In this document: piece after piece, positions 1 to 11,756 of the stretch
How the letters are laid out: each line of letters opens with the position of its first letter
Position numbering within the stretch: position 1 is the stretch's first letter
Assembly: GCF_000715075.1 (NCBI RefSeq)
Contig: NC_134082.1
Location: 60,661,466 to 60,725,465 of the forward strand
Reading direction: 5' to 3'
Origin: Nicotiana tabacum
Taxonomy: Eukaryota; Streptophyta; Magnoliopsida; Solanales; Solanaceae
Length of the DNA: 64,000 nucleotides
Notes under the pieces: model-generated
The model's database searches: none
Told to the model about the DNA's origin: nothing
What the model saw: only the letters and a program-made list of their open reading frames with translations
Position numbers and translations under genes: made by a program

Positions 1-2632
1 AGCTATCACACATCATTCCTGATATTGCCACCCTTATCTCTCCGATAGTCACCCGTATCACTCTGCCCTGACAATATCATTAGCCACCATTATCTCTCTG
101 ATAGCCACCTGTATCACTCTGTATAATAGCCACCCTTATCACTCCGCCCGGACAATAACACAATAGACACCCTTCACTCCATACATTCAACAATAGTGAG
201 ATGTCACCCTTATGCCCCCTATAACAATAGTGGTGAAATGCCACCGTTATACTCTACATAACAATAACTAAACCACACAACAATTCACAAATACTAACAT
301 CACAACAACACAACATATCAACTCGTAACACAAGTGCCCATAGGCCATAGCTCAAACACAATGTGTATAAAATCTCAATAATAACAAAACGAACAGGAAA
401 GTAACTCACAAGGAACAACACCCCCTTTCAACGCAACTTCAATTTAAAATAGTTTAATGACTTTCGATAACCTCAATTCCAATTAAATGTTTAAGGATAA
501 ACTCAATAGTGAAAGTATCACCATGAAATGGCAAACTCTGGGTTCTGTGTATGAATTGGGCTAACAATGGAAGAGAGATGGCACGAACCAGTACTACGTC
601 TAAATGCATGAGAATAACCCGACAACAAAAAGCTATCTTGTACAATAATTTCAACTAGGAGTAACTCAACAATAAAAGAGATCACATAATGATAAAAGTG
701 ATAACAACTTCAAATAAAGCATATAAGATCGAACTCGACAAGTAAAGAATGTGACATGTAATGAAAACTTCAAATAAAGCATGTGATAGTAGACATGACG
801 AATAAAATATATAACATGTGCTAACAATTCCAAATAAGTACATGAAAGAAGCCTAAGAGTCTAAGTCGGTCAATTTTCCACATATAAGCCTGAGTACGTA
901 CTCGTCACCTCGCGTACACGGCTTTCACCTAGCACAAACGACTCAAATCCTAAGGTATAGTTCCCCCATACAAAGTTATGCAAGATACTTACCTCAAAGA
1001 AGCTAAACCGATATTCTAAAATGACCTTCTCGTGTGACACACCCTCAGAATGGCTCAAATCTAGCCAAAATAACTTAATATCATAAATAAAAACCATAGG
1101 AAACAATCCCGGATAATAAAGCTTCAATCTTTAATGAAAACTAAAAATTCAATCCAAAAAGTAAACCCCGGACCCGCACCTCAGAACCCTTCAAAATCCA
1201 TAAAATTCGAATACCATTCCATTATGAGTCCAACCATACCAAAATTATCCAATTCTGACATCAAATTAGCCTTCAAATCCTCATTTTATATTTTGAAAGT
1301 TTTTACAAAAATTCTCATTTTCTCCAATTCAAGTCACTAATTTAATGTTAAAAATAAAGATGAAATCATGAGATATAATTAAATCCGAGTAAAAAAACAC
1401 CTATAGTAATCCAAAGTGTGAAAATCCCCTTCAAAATCGCCCAAACCCGAGCTCCATAGCTCAAAATATGATAATATTTCCAAGACCTTCGAAATAGAGT
1501 ACTTTAAACACTTCTCCAAAGGTACCCTTCACGATCGCGGTCACCAATCTCGTGATCGCGATTCAATAATTTTCCAGCACATATTTTACCCTTCGCGGTC
1601 AGGGTCGTTTCCCCGCGATCGCGATGAACAAATTCCCATTATCCTTTCCAAACTCTTCTCACATAGTCTATAGCATAACAGCCATAACTTATTGTACAAA
1701 GATCCAAATGATAAAAGATTTGATTTTCTGAAAACTAAACAGAAAGCTCTACAACATTCATTTTTAGATCATCTTCAAATTCCTTATAGATTGCAAGATA
1801 TAAATTTCCAAAGTCGGGTCAGTGGCAACAGAATTTTCCTCTACGCAATCGCAATTCACAGTGCCCAAACAACAAGGTTACTCTTCGCGATTGCGACCCA
1901 ATGTTTGTGATCGCGATGCATACCCCCGTGGCCAAAAACCCAGCAGCTAAAAATGGCCTACAAATGGTCCGAAACTACCCCAAAACTCACCCCAAGCCCC
2001 TCGGGACCCCGTCCTAATATACCAATAAGTCCCATAACATAATGCGGACCTGATCGAGGCCTCAAATCACATCAAACAACATCAAAAACTATGAATTGCA
2101 CCTCAAATCGAACTTAATGAATTTATGAACTTTCAGCTTCTACGACTCGCGCCGAATCATATCAAATCAACCCGGAATGACGTCAAATTTTGCGTGCAAG
2201 TCTCGTATGACATAACGGAGCTATTCCAACTCCTGGAATCGCAATATGAACTCGATATCAACAAAGTCAACTCCCGGTCAAACCTCTCAACCTTCCAAAC
2301 CTTCAACTTTTCAACTTTCGTCAAAATGTCTCAAATCAACCTACGATCCTCCAAATCAAAATTTGGACATACACCTTAGCCCAAATAACCATACGAAGCT
2401 ATTGAAATCATCAAAACACCATTCCAAAGTTATCTACACAAAAGTCAAACTCCAATCAACTCTTTTCACTTAAGCTTCTAAAAGAAGAATTGTTCTTCCA
2501 AATCAATCCCGAATTATCCAAAAACCAAACTCGACCTCACATGAAAGTCATAATACATGATATGAAGCTGCTCGAGACCTTAAGCCACCGAACGAAATGC
2601 TAATTTTCAAAACGACCGGCCAGGTCATTACA
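1..2632 (-). repeat. Degenerate Ty3/gypsy-type LTR sequence
   Basis: No convincing gene is seen. The right end (about 2600-2632) reads, on the minus strand, as a TG-starting terminus followed by a GACC-rich box of the kind that begins many Solanaceae gypsy LTRs. The body is C/A-rich and holds several copies of a gatcgcga-like CpG motif (about 1530-1630 and 1850-1915). Bases 1-250 hold loose repeats of a 'gccacccttatc..' unit. Small open frames here (for example 1134-1340, 2125-2379) show no domain and are probably chance. Family assignment is from recollection; the left end lies outside the window. Confidence 0.45.
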
Positions 2633-4560
2633 ATAACAAACTAATCAAGTAAGGTGAGATAGTCAGATTATCTTTGATTTTAAATAAGTAGACCTTATAG
2701 GTATGATATCTATAAAAATCAAGGCAACATTATAACAATAGAGGATAATATATGTAGTTAGATCTAACAGAGAAAACAAATGACTAAGATCAACAATAGT
2801 TTAACCAACAGGCAGGACAACAATTGAGACTAGGAAATCTAACATGCTAAACATACATATCTACAAAGTGCATCATGTCATATTCATGCTAATAAAGTAG
2901 GAAAACACGACTATCAACATGAATTTTCCATCAGTATATACCATACTAATTGAGCATCAAAATTATCAGATTCACATACAAATGCAAACATTGAAATAAA
3001 CAAGATAGAACCATACTACCCTTCCTTAGGGTAGGAAAACAAGCTTTGGCTTTAGCCGTTAAGGATTTGTACTTAGAATCAACTCAAGAATAATTAACCT
3101 CGACCAGAAATGAAAGAGAGAAAAGAAGAAAAGAATGTGAGCAATAGACAAAGATTTTAATACTCTTTAGTGTAGTGCATTTACTCGTTACTGATTCATG
3201 TTAGGTAAAAGCATTAAAGCTCGATGCTTATAGCCAAGAAATTGGGGCTTTAGAGTTTGAGATTTTGAGCTCTTAGATTCAAATAATATAAAAAAGAGAC
3301 AATGACTATCATTGATGAAACATCCATGACGAAGTCAGGGAAATAAATGAAAAATCAGAGGGGAAAGAGGGTGAAAATTTACCCTCCGAACAAAACTTTT
3401 ACCTTGAGGTCCTTGTATTTGACCTTTGGATCATCAAATTTCATGCTAAGGTCAAGAGATTCCTCCGAATATGTTATAGATCGGTGATGCATGCAAGATT
3501 TTAATGAGAAATTAGGCATGAGTGTAATGGCGAAAGAGTGGTGTTGAGATTTTTGGGGTTTCATTTTTTTCGGGCTAGGGTTTGATGAGTTGATATTTGA
3601 AGGGAGATGAGAGGAAGAGGAATGTTTCAGCGAGATTCTCAGTCATTAAGTGATGAGTGAGGTCCCATAGTAGTGTAAGAGTGACCTTGCACGAACTAGT
3701 GCTAGGGTTCAGGGGCTGACAGAGGTTAGAGAGGACAAGGGAGATGAGAGAAAAAAGGGAAATGGGGTGGTTGATGGATGAGAGAAGTGATTAGGTTTTT
3801 GAGGGGTTGCCTATGTCTAAAATGGGAGAATGCATGGTGGTTGTTGGATTAGCTGGATCAACGGCTAAGATTGGATTGTGATTAATATGTGTTTTTGACA
3901 TATTTTTGTAAAAATAAACAGGGGCCATTTGATTGCAATGATCGGACAACTATGATTCAAGCTGAAAATTAAAAGAAAAGGCGTAAATTAAAAGGTGAGA
4001 TATGGACCGTTGGATTAGAGTATGGATGGTCAGGATCATTTATGTTTGTTGTGTGAGGGTATGGAGCTGCTGACGTGGCAAGGTGTGATTTGTGGAGGAG
4101 GTATGGCATGGATTGCCAAGTGGGAAGGGATGGCCTTGGGCCTGGACGGGTTAGGGGCTCTTTTGGGCAAAATTTGTAGATTTTTGACAGGAATAACTGA
4201 AAATAACATTAAACCCATAACTTTCTTGATTAAATTTCATCAATTGCAAGTGTAGCCTATTTAGCTCTTAACCCCTTTTTTATCATCATCAATTTAATTA
4301 AACTTCTTCAACTCCAATAAGACATAATAAAGTATAATTAACAAATTATAATATAAGCTAATTTCACGTTATAAAAAAAAGTTTTAAATAACTTATAGCT
4401 ATATTAAAAATTACACAAAGAGTCGATTGATTAATTAATAAAATAATAGAGGTGACATAACTGTAATTAGTTAAGATTAAATTACCACTATATAATTAAG
4501 GGCATATGATTAATATTAATAACTATTATCACTGTTATTACTACTTTTTATATAATTAGA
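2633..4560. other. Unrecognised intergenic stretch, possibly a TE leader
   Basis: AT-rich, with no recognisable domain. A 61-codon minus frame (3379-3564) begins with a true ATG and lies downstream of a pyrimidine-rich tract on the minus strand (about 3600-3900) that looks like a 5' leader. It could be the leader and first small frame of a retroelement, or a lone first exon. No further exons could be tied to it. Confidence 0.25.
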
Positions 4561-4884
4561 TGATAAAGGCAATATAAAAATAACGAGAGAAGGCAGATGA
4601 AGAGAACAAAATATGAGAAGAAAGAGGGGAAACAGAGAGAGACTTGGGAGGGGAAATCAGACATGTATTCTTATTTCAAAAGTGTGAGTCCTCTATTGCA
4701 TTCTCCTATTATACGTCTAATCAACTAAAAGAAAAATATAAAAAGTGTGAAAACAATTAACTAACTTTTTCGCCAAGATAGTAAATAAAAAATACAGCAA
4801 CTATCATTTGAAAACTCCTACTCAGCATCTCAATCAGCTCCTGAGAAGGCCTCCAAATCATCTGCAACTCTAATATGAGTATCA
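4561..4884 (-). repeat. 3' LTR of the old minus-strand element
   Basis: The left LTR copy. It matches 7720-7925 over about 220 bp and then continues about 90 bp to a CA dinucleotide at 4884, immediately followed by the polypurine tract on the minus strand. The extra 90 bp has no partner beside KIWI. The left boundary is approximate. Confidence 0.45.
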
Positions 4885-5282
4885 ATACTCCCCCTATTGA
4901 ACAACATCCTTGTCATCAAGGATGGTAAATATCACCAGGATCAAAAGAAAATTTCAGAAAATATTCTCAAGACTGAACATTCCCAATTTGCCTTTACTTT
5001 TTGTTGATCAATTCGCTAACAACTCTCTTAGAGTTTCTTAGAACCATATAATTTTTTCATCTTCAAGTTTACCATAAAGTTAAGAGTACCAGAATACATT
5101 GCAATAGAAAAGATAAAATCAAATAATCACAATCTTCATAGCTTGGAAATATGTAGCTCTGTTACCTTCTTATCAATTATAATTTATTTATATTTGTGAC
5201 TAGTAGTCCCTCTAATAATTTCCCACAATTTTACAATACTAGTAAAATCTATGGTTGAGAGATGTCATTTATAACTTAAAAA

Positions 5283-6127
5283 CTAATGAACTATTCCTAG
5301 AGTTGTGGAGATGCTGATATTTGGTTCCTTGCAGAGGAAATATATCCTTCTAAAAAAAATCTTTTCTCTAATGGTAGACAAACTTTTAGCGATGAATGAA
5401 TCCCTTCTTTGAGAAGCTTTATGGATATTACACCTATTCACTGACCATTTATATACAAACGAGTCAATTATGGCTACATTTTTAGAGCCATCATGCAATT
5501 TTAATGGTAAAATTGAACCCCAAGGTAACATACTCTCCTTCATGGAAAACTTTGTTAAGTGTAAGAAGAAGTCTCTTTTACCATTGTAGGTTGGGCTATA
5601 TGGTGGAACGATAGCGCCTAAACAAACATATCCAACATACACAACATAAAAATGCATAGACTACTGCCATCCAATATCTCACACTACTCATATTACCAAA
5701 AGATCTCGGCAAACACAATATGTTAGCAAAATCCATCAATAATTCTCTAACACTATTTGTTTGACCATTTAACTTGACTTTCAAACCTATCTCTGGATCA
5801 CATACAGGAAAGATCATCCCATTTCCAACTAAAACAAGAGAGAACTTGGTTTTATTTCTTATGAATGCATGTACTACTTTGACATGATCTATTTCATATA
5901 TTTCTTAGAAACCTGTGAAGATTACTTATCCTCTCAGCTTCAATAAAAAGTGCAAGGAAATAAAGGCCGTCCAAGGCATTTATATTACTCTCAACAAAAT
6001 CATAATTTAGTTTTGGCAAATTATCAAGCACATTGTGAGCAATATTATCACTTTCATCTTCCATGATAAGTTCATATAGGAATGTGTCTTCCAAAGCGTC
6101 TATATTATTAGAACTCTTGTTTTTCAT
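5283..6127 (-). pseudogene. Internal coding remnant of the old LTR element
   Basis: Three minus-strand frames (5283-5657, 5596-5817, 5894-6127) lie between the LTR copies. They overlap in different frames and show no catalytic motif I can name, so this looks like frameshifted internal sequence of the element. The most upstream frame is cut at 6129 by the solo LTR. Confidence 0.3.
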
Positions 6128-6128
6128 A

Positions 6129-7175
6129 TGTCACGACCCAAACCGATGGGCCGCAACGGGCACCCGGTACCTTACTCAATCGAGTACCAACATAACATAT
6201 CTTTCTTATTGTACTTTCATTAGCAAATGGGCCAAACGACCATCATGGGCTAGCCAAAATAGGCGTAGGGGAATACCCAATATAGGACAACCCAACCTGA
6301 TAAAAAAATAAATTATACATGTGACATACGAGCTTATAAAGCCAACATGATCATTTGTAAACTCGAAATATAGGCCGGCAAGGGCATACAAGCATCCGTA
6401 TACATGACATCTGTCTATAAGCCTCGAAGATTACATAATTATCATAAGGTCGGGACAGAGTCCCGACATACTAAACAATACATGTCTAAATCATACTAAC
6501 CAAACAAGCAACTCCGAAGCATATGGAACACAGCAACATCTTCTGCTGAGTTGATAGCTTACTTGGAGGGCTCTTGACCTGTCTATCGGGACCTGCGGGC
6601 ATAAAATGCAGCGTCCCCAAGCAAATGGGACGTCAGTACAAATAATGCACCGAATATGTAAGGAATGAAAATTAGTAATTTACTTCTTATCCAAAGAACT
6701 TAGTCTTTATCCAAAGACAACCACCAATAATTATTAATTAACTAGGTAATATCCTATTACCCAATAATTAATCAATTACTCACATAATTAAGAATTATTT
6801 CAACTTACTTAAAATACTACTCACTTTTAACACACCTTATACACCTCACTATCATGGCATGTGGTACTTTGTATGGTACTAGTCCATAAATATCGGGCAT
6901 TATAGCTCGAACCGTATTTTATTCCAAATTGACAAACTTCGACGAAACTCATTTTCTTCGATTTTCTTACCCTCTTACCTTCACAAATTTACTTATCCCT
7001 TGTGTGAAATAGCATAATACTTATAATTCCAAAATAATCTCATTCCCGAGTTTACGTTGATTAACTTACGACGAAACATCAACGTACAAAAATGTGGGAC
7101 GTAACATCTCATTTTCGATTTTATATCAATTTACTTATGGCGTACTTTCTATGTACAAAAATATGGGGTGTAACA
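6129..7175. repeat. Solo LTR with 5-bp TSD
   Basis: Starts TGTCACGACCC at 6129 and ends GTGTAACA at 7175. It is flanked by the direct repeat TCATA at 6124-6128 and 7176-7180. Length is 1,047 bp, with no coding sequence, primer-binding site or polypurine tract inside. The start motif is a very common beginning of gypsy LTRs in Solanaceae (established knowledge, not searched). It sits inside the older element at 4561-7925, so it is the younger insertion, later reduced to one LTR by recombination (inference). Confidence 0.8.
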
Positions 7176-7397
7176 TCATAATCATATTTAAATACATATC
7201 CTCCAAAACTTCACCACTCTCTACGAGGACAGAATCTAAGGGAGAAGTTTTGAGGTTAAATTTACTATTTTTGAAGTACCGCTAACACAAATGTAGAGCT
7301 TCCTATTTTTTGCGATAGTACCTCCCAATAGAGCAAACAACAAAGCACGACTTGTAGTAGTATTCACTGACTCTTCATATTTTACTTATATTTCGCT

Positions 7398-7672
7398 TAA
7401 TTTGAATTCCAATTTCTGAGAAAGTCTTCGACTCTTAGCCGATTGTTTGTCCTTTGATTGCAGGTGTAAATGTGTTCCATCAACTGAATATTTGAGTGAA
7501 TTGAGCATTTGGATAAGCTTTGCATGCTTCCGATTCATATCCTCGCGCAATTATTGTTGTATTTGTTCCATTACAACTCGCCAATCTAATTGTCGAGCTG
7601 CCAGATCCTCTTATTGCTTCTGTAAATCTGTGGTTGGATTGCTCAATTAAACATCAGCAACTTTTTTCGGGT
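7398..7672 (-). pseudogene. Gag N-terminal remnant
   Basis: On the minus strand an ATG at about 7672 follows the primer-binding site and opens a hydrophilic, glutamine-rich frame broken by several stops. Its position just after the primer-binding site suggests the start of gag. There is no catalytic motif. Confidence 0.35.
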
Positions 7673-7925
7673 CCATTGTAACCTGGCTCTGATATCAATA
7701 ATACCAAAATGGTATCATATGGGTGAGGTAATGCAACATTTACGAGAGAAGGGAGAAGAAAAGAACCTAATAGGACAAGAGAGAGAGTTGGGAGAAATTA
7801 GATATGTATGCTCATTTCAAAAGTGTAATTCCTATATTACAGTCTTCTATTTTTACTTTTAATCAACTGAAAGGAAAATACAAAAAGCGAAAATACAATC
7901 TTTTCGGCTAAGACGGTAAACAAAA

Positions 7926-8106
7926 AAAAAATGGGCTCTATAAATCTGGACCTTTCTGGGCTTAAATCCGGTTCAACCATCCCGAGGCCCATATTAGGAG
8001 AACCAAAAATGCAAGGGCCAGGGAATGAAACTCAAACGCCCAAAAAGGGTACAGTATTATTATCCCCAATTCCCACTTCTCAAAATTCCACAACTTTCCT
8101 GAAGAA
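7926..8106 (+). promoter_or_regulatory. Putative KIWI promoter and 5' UTR
   Basis: Only about 180 bp separates the truncated LTR from the KIWI ATG. This stretch carries two TGGGCT motifs (about 7931 and 7958) and a GGCCCAT (about 7986). These TGGGCY 'site II' elements are common in promoters of plant housekeeping genes and are bound by TCP factors (established knowledge). A TATAAA-like string lies at about 7938. The transcription start cannot be fixed from sequence. Confidence 0.4.
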
Positions 8107-11084
8107 ATGTCGAGAAGGTTCGGAAAGAGAAAGGAAGAGGATGAGTACGCTTCAGAAGGCGACAATCCTCCTAAGAAATCTTCCAGAACTGATGATTCTG
8201 ACGATGCTGATGGCATCGTCGTGTGTGAGGTCTCTCTTTTCACTTACCCGAGCATTTTATGTCTCACTTACTTTTCTACTGTTTTTCTGATTTTTGCGTT
8301 GGTTTCAGATTTCTAAGAATCGGAGAGTATCAGTTAGGAGCTTTCAAGGGAAGATAATGGTGGATATTCGTGAGTTTTATGTTAAAGATGGCAAGCAAAT
8401 GCCTGGCAGAAAAGGTACCTGATGCCTATTTATTTTTTATTTTTCTTTTCGGTTTCTGTATGTGATTTTGGGCGATGCTAGCTACATTTGAAACTCTAAT
8501 GATTCTTTTAGGGGTTTTCTTAAAATAATAATTTTTTATTTATATGATGACGAGAAATAAGGGATACTTTTTGTTTTATCAACTCGGTAGCATGGGATAG
8601 TAGAATGAATTTCTCTCGCCGAGGATTGAACCTTCAGCTGGTCTTTATATATGGTGAATTCAAGACATGTCTTTCACATAAACATCTATCACTTAAGAAT
8701 AGTTTATTGATATGCATTTTCATTTTAATTTTTAACATTAAGGTTATATTACTTGGTTTGCTGTAAACACCAGGTGCGTATAAGTATTTACCCCTGATAC
8801 ATCTGTATTTAATTTTAGTTTTTGTTTTTCTTTTCTTGTTTTTTTTTTTGCTGATCGTGACAAGTAGCATGAAAATTCTTGGGTTTCTAAGTTTCTTTTG
8901 TTATCTTCTCTCTTGTTGCTCATGTTTCTTTTTAGGAGGAATTGTGTATCTTGGTGTTCCTCTTAGATAGCCAGTATTTTCAACATCCTTAAAACAAAGC
9001 AGATATGTCATGAATTGCTTTCCGTCGAGACGTTCTTCAAAAAGTTGTAACTATGATTTCCCATATCCTCTTTTGATTCAGATTGATAACCGAGAAATTC
9101 CCGAGGGTCACTGGCATACAGTTTAAAACGTGGTGGATAATGGGCCTGCCCCGCGACCCGTCTCCACTTAAATGCCAGACTTTTGTCCGGGTTCTAACTC
9201 GTGACGTGCGCCTCTATGCTCCTTTTTGCCAACCATTCTTTTGCGCCCTCCTTAAATGTATAGAAGTCGGAGTTCTTCCGAATTTCTTACCTAGACTCTA
9301 ATATAATTATACTCAAGTTAAGGAGAAGAGGTGGTTTCTTTCATAATGTACTTTTTCCTATGAAACGGTATCTATGTTCGCACTTCGCACAAGGATTCAT
9401 ATATATCAAATTCAATGCTAGCACTTGTAATATTTCGGTTTATCAAAATTCTGGGACGACAATAAAAATGTTGAAGACTTGAGGACGAATTTCGGTAATC
9501 TTGGATATGGAACGGGTTCAAGATTAGTGTGAAGTAACTTAGGGAGGATATTGGTTTTTTTTCTTTTTTGGGTTTGTATTTTTCAATTTCAGTCGTTCCT
9601 AAGAATTATCATTTCTCATTGCAATTCCCATATGAAGCTGGTTGATGAAAGGAGCATCTGTCTCTACACGCGAGCCAATTCGGAAGTATACCTTTTCACA
9701 GGTTTCTGTATTAGCTTAGGTAATGGCCTATAAACTGTAGGTAACCTGCAGAATGGAAAATTGCTGACTGAATGCTGTTGGTCTTACTAGTTACTCATTA
9801 CCGTTGCTTTGTTGACATGTCACATAGTTTTCATGCTGGCACGTTATTATCGCATTCTGACAGATCAACTCAAATCATATCATAGTGGGTCGACTCTGGC
9901 AATACTATGCAAATGAAGAATCTACAGGATTTACTCCATTGTGTAGAAAGCAAGATATGCTTTGAATGTGGCTTTTATGGTCAGGAGAAGAGTTTTGCTC
10001 CTATCGTTCTTGCCTTGAGGTCTACCAGAGCTTTCTGCCACCAGCTAGGAAACTGTTGACATTCTTTATGTTAGCCTTGGTGGCTCTGTCCTTCCAAATG
10101 TCAGATTTCTTCTCCAGAGTTAGTTCCTTTTCCCACAAGGTCTGCCTCTTAGAAAGGTCAAGAGAAAAATATTAAGTAAATGATGAAAGGTGACATTGTA
10201 GTATGTGGACACTATTTTCACAAGGCCCGTGATTGTATAATTCAATTTGAAAAGGAAGGGATATTACCTAGAAATAAAGTTATTACTCTTTTAGTGCCGT
10301 TCAGTCACATTTACAAATGTTAACTGTAGTTCTGAACTTTTTCAGAACTGACATACTTTGAGATGCATCAATAGTTTTCTTAAAATAGATTTACCATATG
10401 CTGTCTCTTTACCATTGATGTTAGAAGTGAACATTGTTAATTGAGCTGAATTGGGGCATAGTGAAACTTGTAGAAAGAGAGAATCAGTTGGTTTATGCGA
10501 GAGGCTAGATGGAATCAGCTCATAGCTGAAATGCATACGTATTAAACAAACTTGCATTGCACGAACATGGGCAAATAGAATTGAAGACATTGTGCAGTTC
10601 TGAAACTCCTCTGGCTCAAACTTAATTCGTGTTGCCTCTTTGGTTGATCTGTGTAGGTTCCTCAGCATGTCCTGAAGTTTCCTCTTGTACTTTATATATG
10701 TACTGGTGCATCTCCATGGTGCTTTTCGTTCTTTAAAATACATTCCTTAATTAATTGAACATCAAACAGCTCTCAGCTCCTGCACTGCTTTAAAAGAATA
10801 AATAAAGAGGGAGGGTGGGAGCGCGAGTTCTTGCCCACAGACCAACTGTTAACTGCTTTAGTTATATCTCCTATTCTCAACACAAGTTTATTTATATTTT
10901 TATTCATCTTGTATCTTTCTTTGAATATAATTTCCAGAGGTTCATGTATCGGCAGACTGAGAAACCATACCTAATAGTAGTGTTTTTCCTTTTTCCTATT
11001 TCAGGCATCTCATTGAGTATGGATCAGTGGAATGTACTCAGAGATCATGCAGATGAAATTGATGAGCTTGTCGCGAACAGCTAA
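8107..11084 (+). CDS. KIWI: KIWI-like RNA polymerase II transcriptional coactivator (PC4/Sub1 domain)
   Basis: Three exons: 8107-8229, 8309-8414 and 11005-11084 (stop TAA 11082-11084), giving 102 residues. Introns are 79 bp (GT..AG, phase 0) and 2,590 bp (GT..AG, phase 1). The N-terminus (about residues 1-38) is charged and Ser/Asp-rich with basic patches such as KRKEEDE. Residues about 37-100 form the single-stranded-DNA-binding PC4 fold: [10 protein letters not shown], then the [11 protein letters not shown] block, then the exon-3 segment beginning [12 protein letters not shown]4/Sub1 proteins act in the nucleus, bridging activators and the basal transcription machinery and binding ssDNA. 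Length and architecture fit Arabidopsis KIWI (about 107 residues). The frame is intact across all exons. A hAT element follows two bases after the stop codon. Assignment is from motif recognition, and splice sites were read by eye. Confidence 0.9.
8415..11004 (+). other. KIWI intron 2, enlarged
   Basis: Donor GTACCT after 8414 and acceptor TTTCAG at 11004. The intron is 2.6 kb. About 9080-9560 is GC-richer and looks like old repeat sequence. A 133-codon minus frame (10342-10743) has a true ATG but no domain I recognise. Nothing else is supportable. Confidence 0.6.
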
Positions 11085-11086
11085 AT

Positions 11087-11094
11087 GTCGGAAG
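11087..11094. repeat. Left 8-bp TSD of the hAT element
   Basis: GTCGGAAG, identical to 15726-15733. Eight-bp duplications are diagnostic of hAT insertions. It lies 2 bp after the KIWI stop codon. Confidence 0.9.
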
Positions 11095-11310
11095 TAATGC
11101 TGCTCGGTGGGCCGGGCCTGAACCGGACCGGACCGGGCCCGCGGTCCTAACGGGCCTGGTGGGCCTGGTGGGCCGGTCCTGGGTGGGCCGGTCTTGGTGG
11201 GCCTCTGAGCCCGTCACGGGCTGGTCTCCATGGTTGAGCCCACGAGCCCGGGACCGTTTGGCCCGGGACCGGCAGGCGGGCCTGGGCCGGTCCTGGCGGG
11301 CCTGGCGGGC
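11095..11310. repeat. Left subterminal GGGCC-rich array of hAT
   Basis: Dense short repeats of GGGCCGG and GGGCCTGG type, mirrored in inverted orientation at the right end (15515-15712). Strong local GC enrichment in an AT-rich element. Likely transposase binding sites (inference from hAT biology). Confidence 0.7.
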
Positions 11311-11318
11311 CCAACGGC

Positions 11319-11351
<33 letters not shown>

Positions 11352-11756
11352 CAAACGGCCATATTTAAAATCTAGCCGTTTGGGCTGAAAATATGACCGT
11401 TTTTTAAGTTAAAAAAATGGCCATTTGGCCCCCAAACTTTATTTTAACCCCAAACTTTATATAATTACACTTTTCCCCATTTCTCAACTATAAATACCCC
11501 CTCATTCTTTCATTTTTATTCACCAATTCATCAATATCTCTCAATATCTCTCAATCTCTCTCAATCTCTCTACTACAATTACTTAATTTATTGTTGAAAT
11601 TTCGTGAAAAATTGTGAAGTTGTTGAATTGAAGTTTTCAAGTGTTCAACGATTTTCAATTTTCAAGAAGTTGTTCGGCAATCCGGTAAACTCGTTTCAAC
11701 TCTTACGTTTTTATAATATATTTTTGTGTGGTTTAGTTTGCATAATTATAATTAAT

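Larger units (their letters stand above)
4561..7925 (-). mobile_element. Old LTR retrotransposon remnant (minus strand)
   Basis: A roughly 220-bp segment at about 4561-4795 is similar to about 7720-7925 (shared blocks: 'cgagagaagg', a purine-rich stretch, 'catttcaaaagtgt', 'aatcaact..aaaaatac', and a 'gccaagatagtaaa'-like end). On the minus strand a degenerate initiator-Met primer-binding site (TGATATCAGAGCC) lies at about 7684-7696 beside the right copy. A G-rich polypurine tract lies at about 4885-4895 beside the left copy, next to a short terminal coding remnant. Frames at 7400-7672 read like a Gag N-terminus full of stops. The right LTR appears shortened on its KIWI-facing side. Exact ends are uncertain. 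Confidence 0.6.

Noticed and set aside
10342..10743. 133-codon minus frame inside KIWI intron 2
   Set aside because: No recognised domain, no splice context; kept only as an intron note.
11604..11756. N-terminal extension of the hAT transposase
   Set aside because: The extra 51 codons start from GTG, not ATG; the first plant-usable start is 11757.
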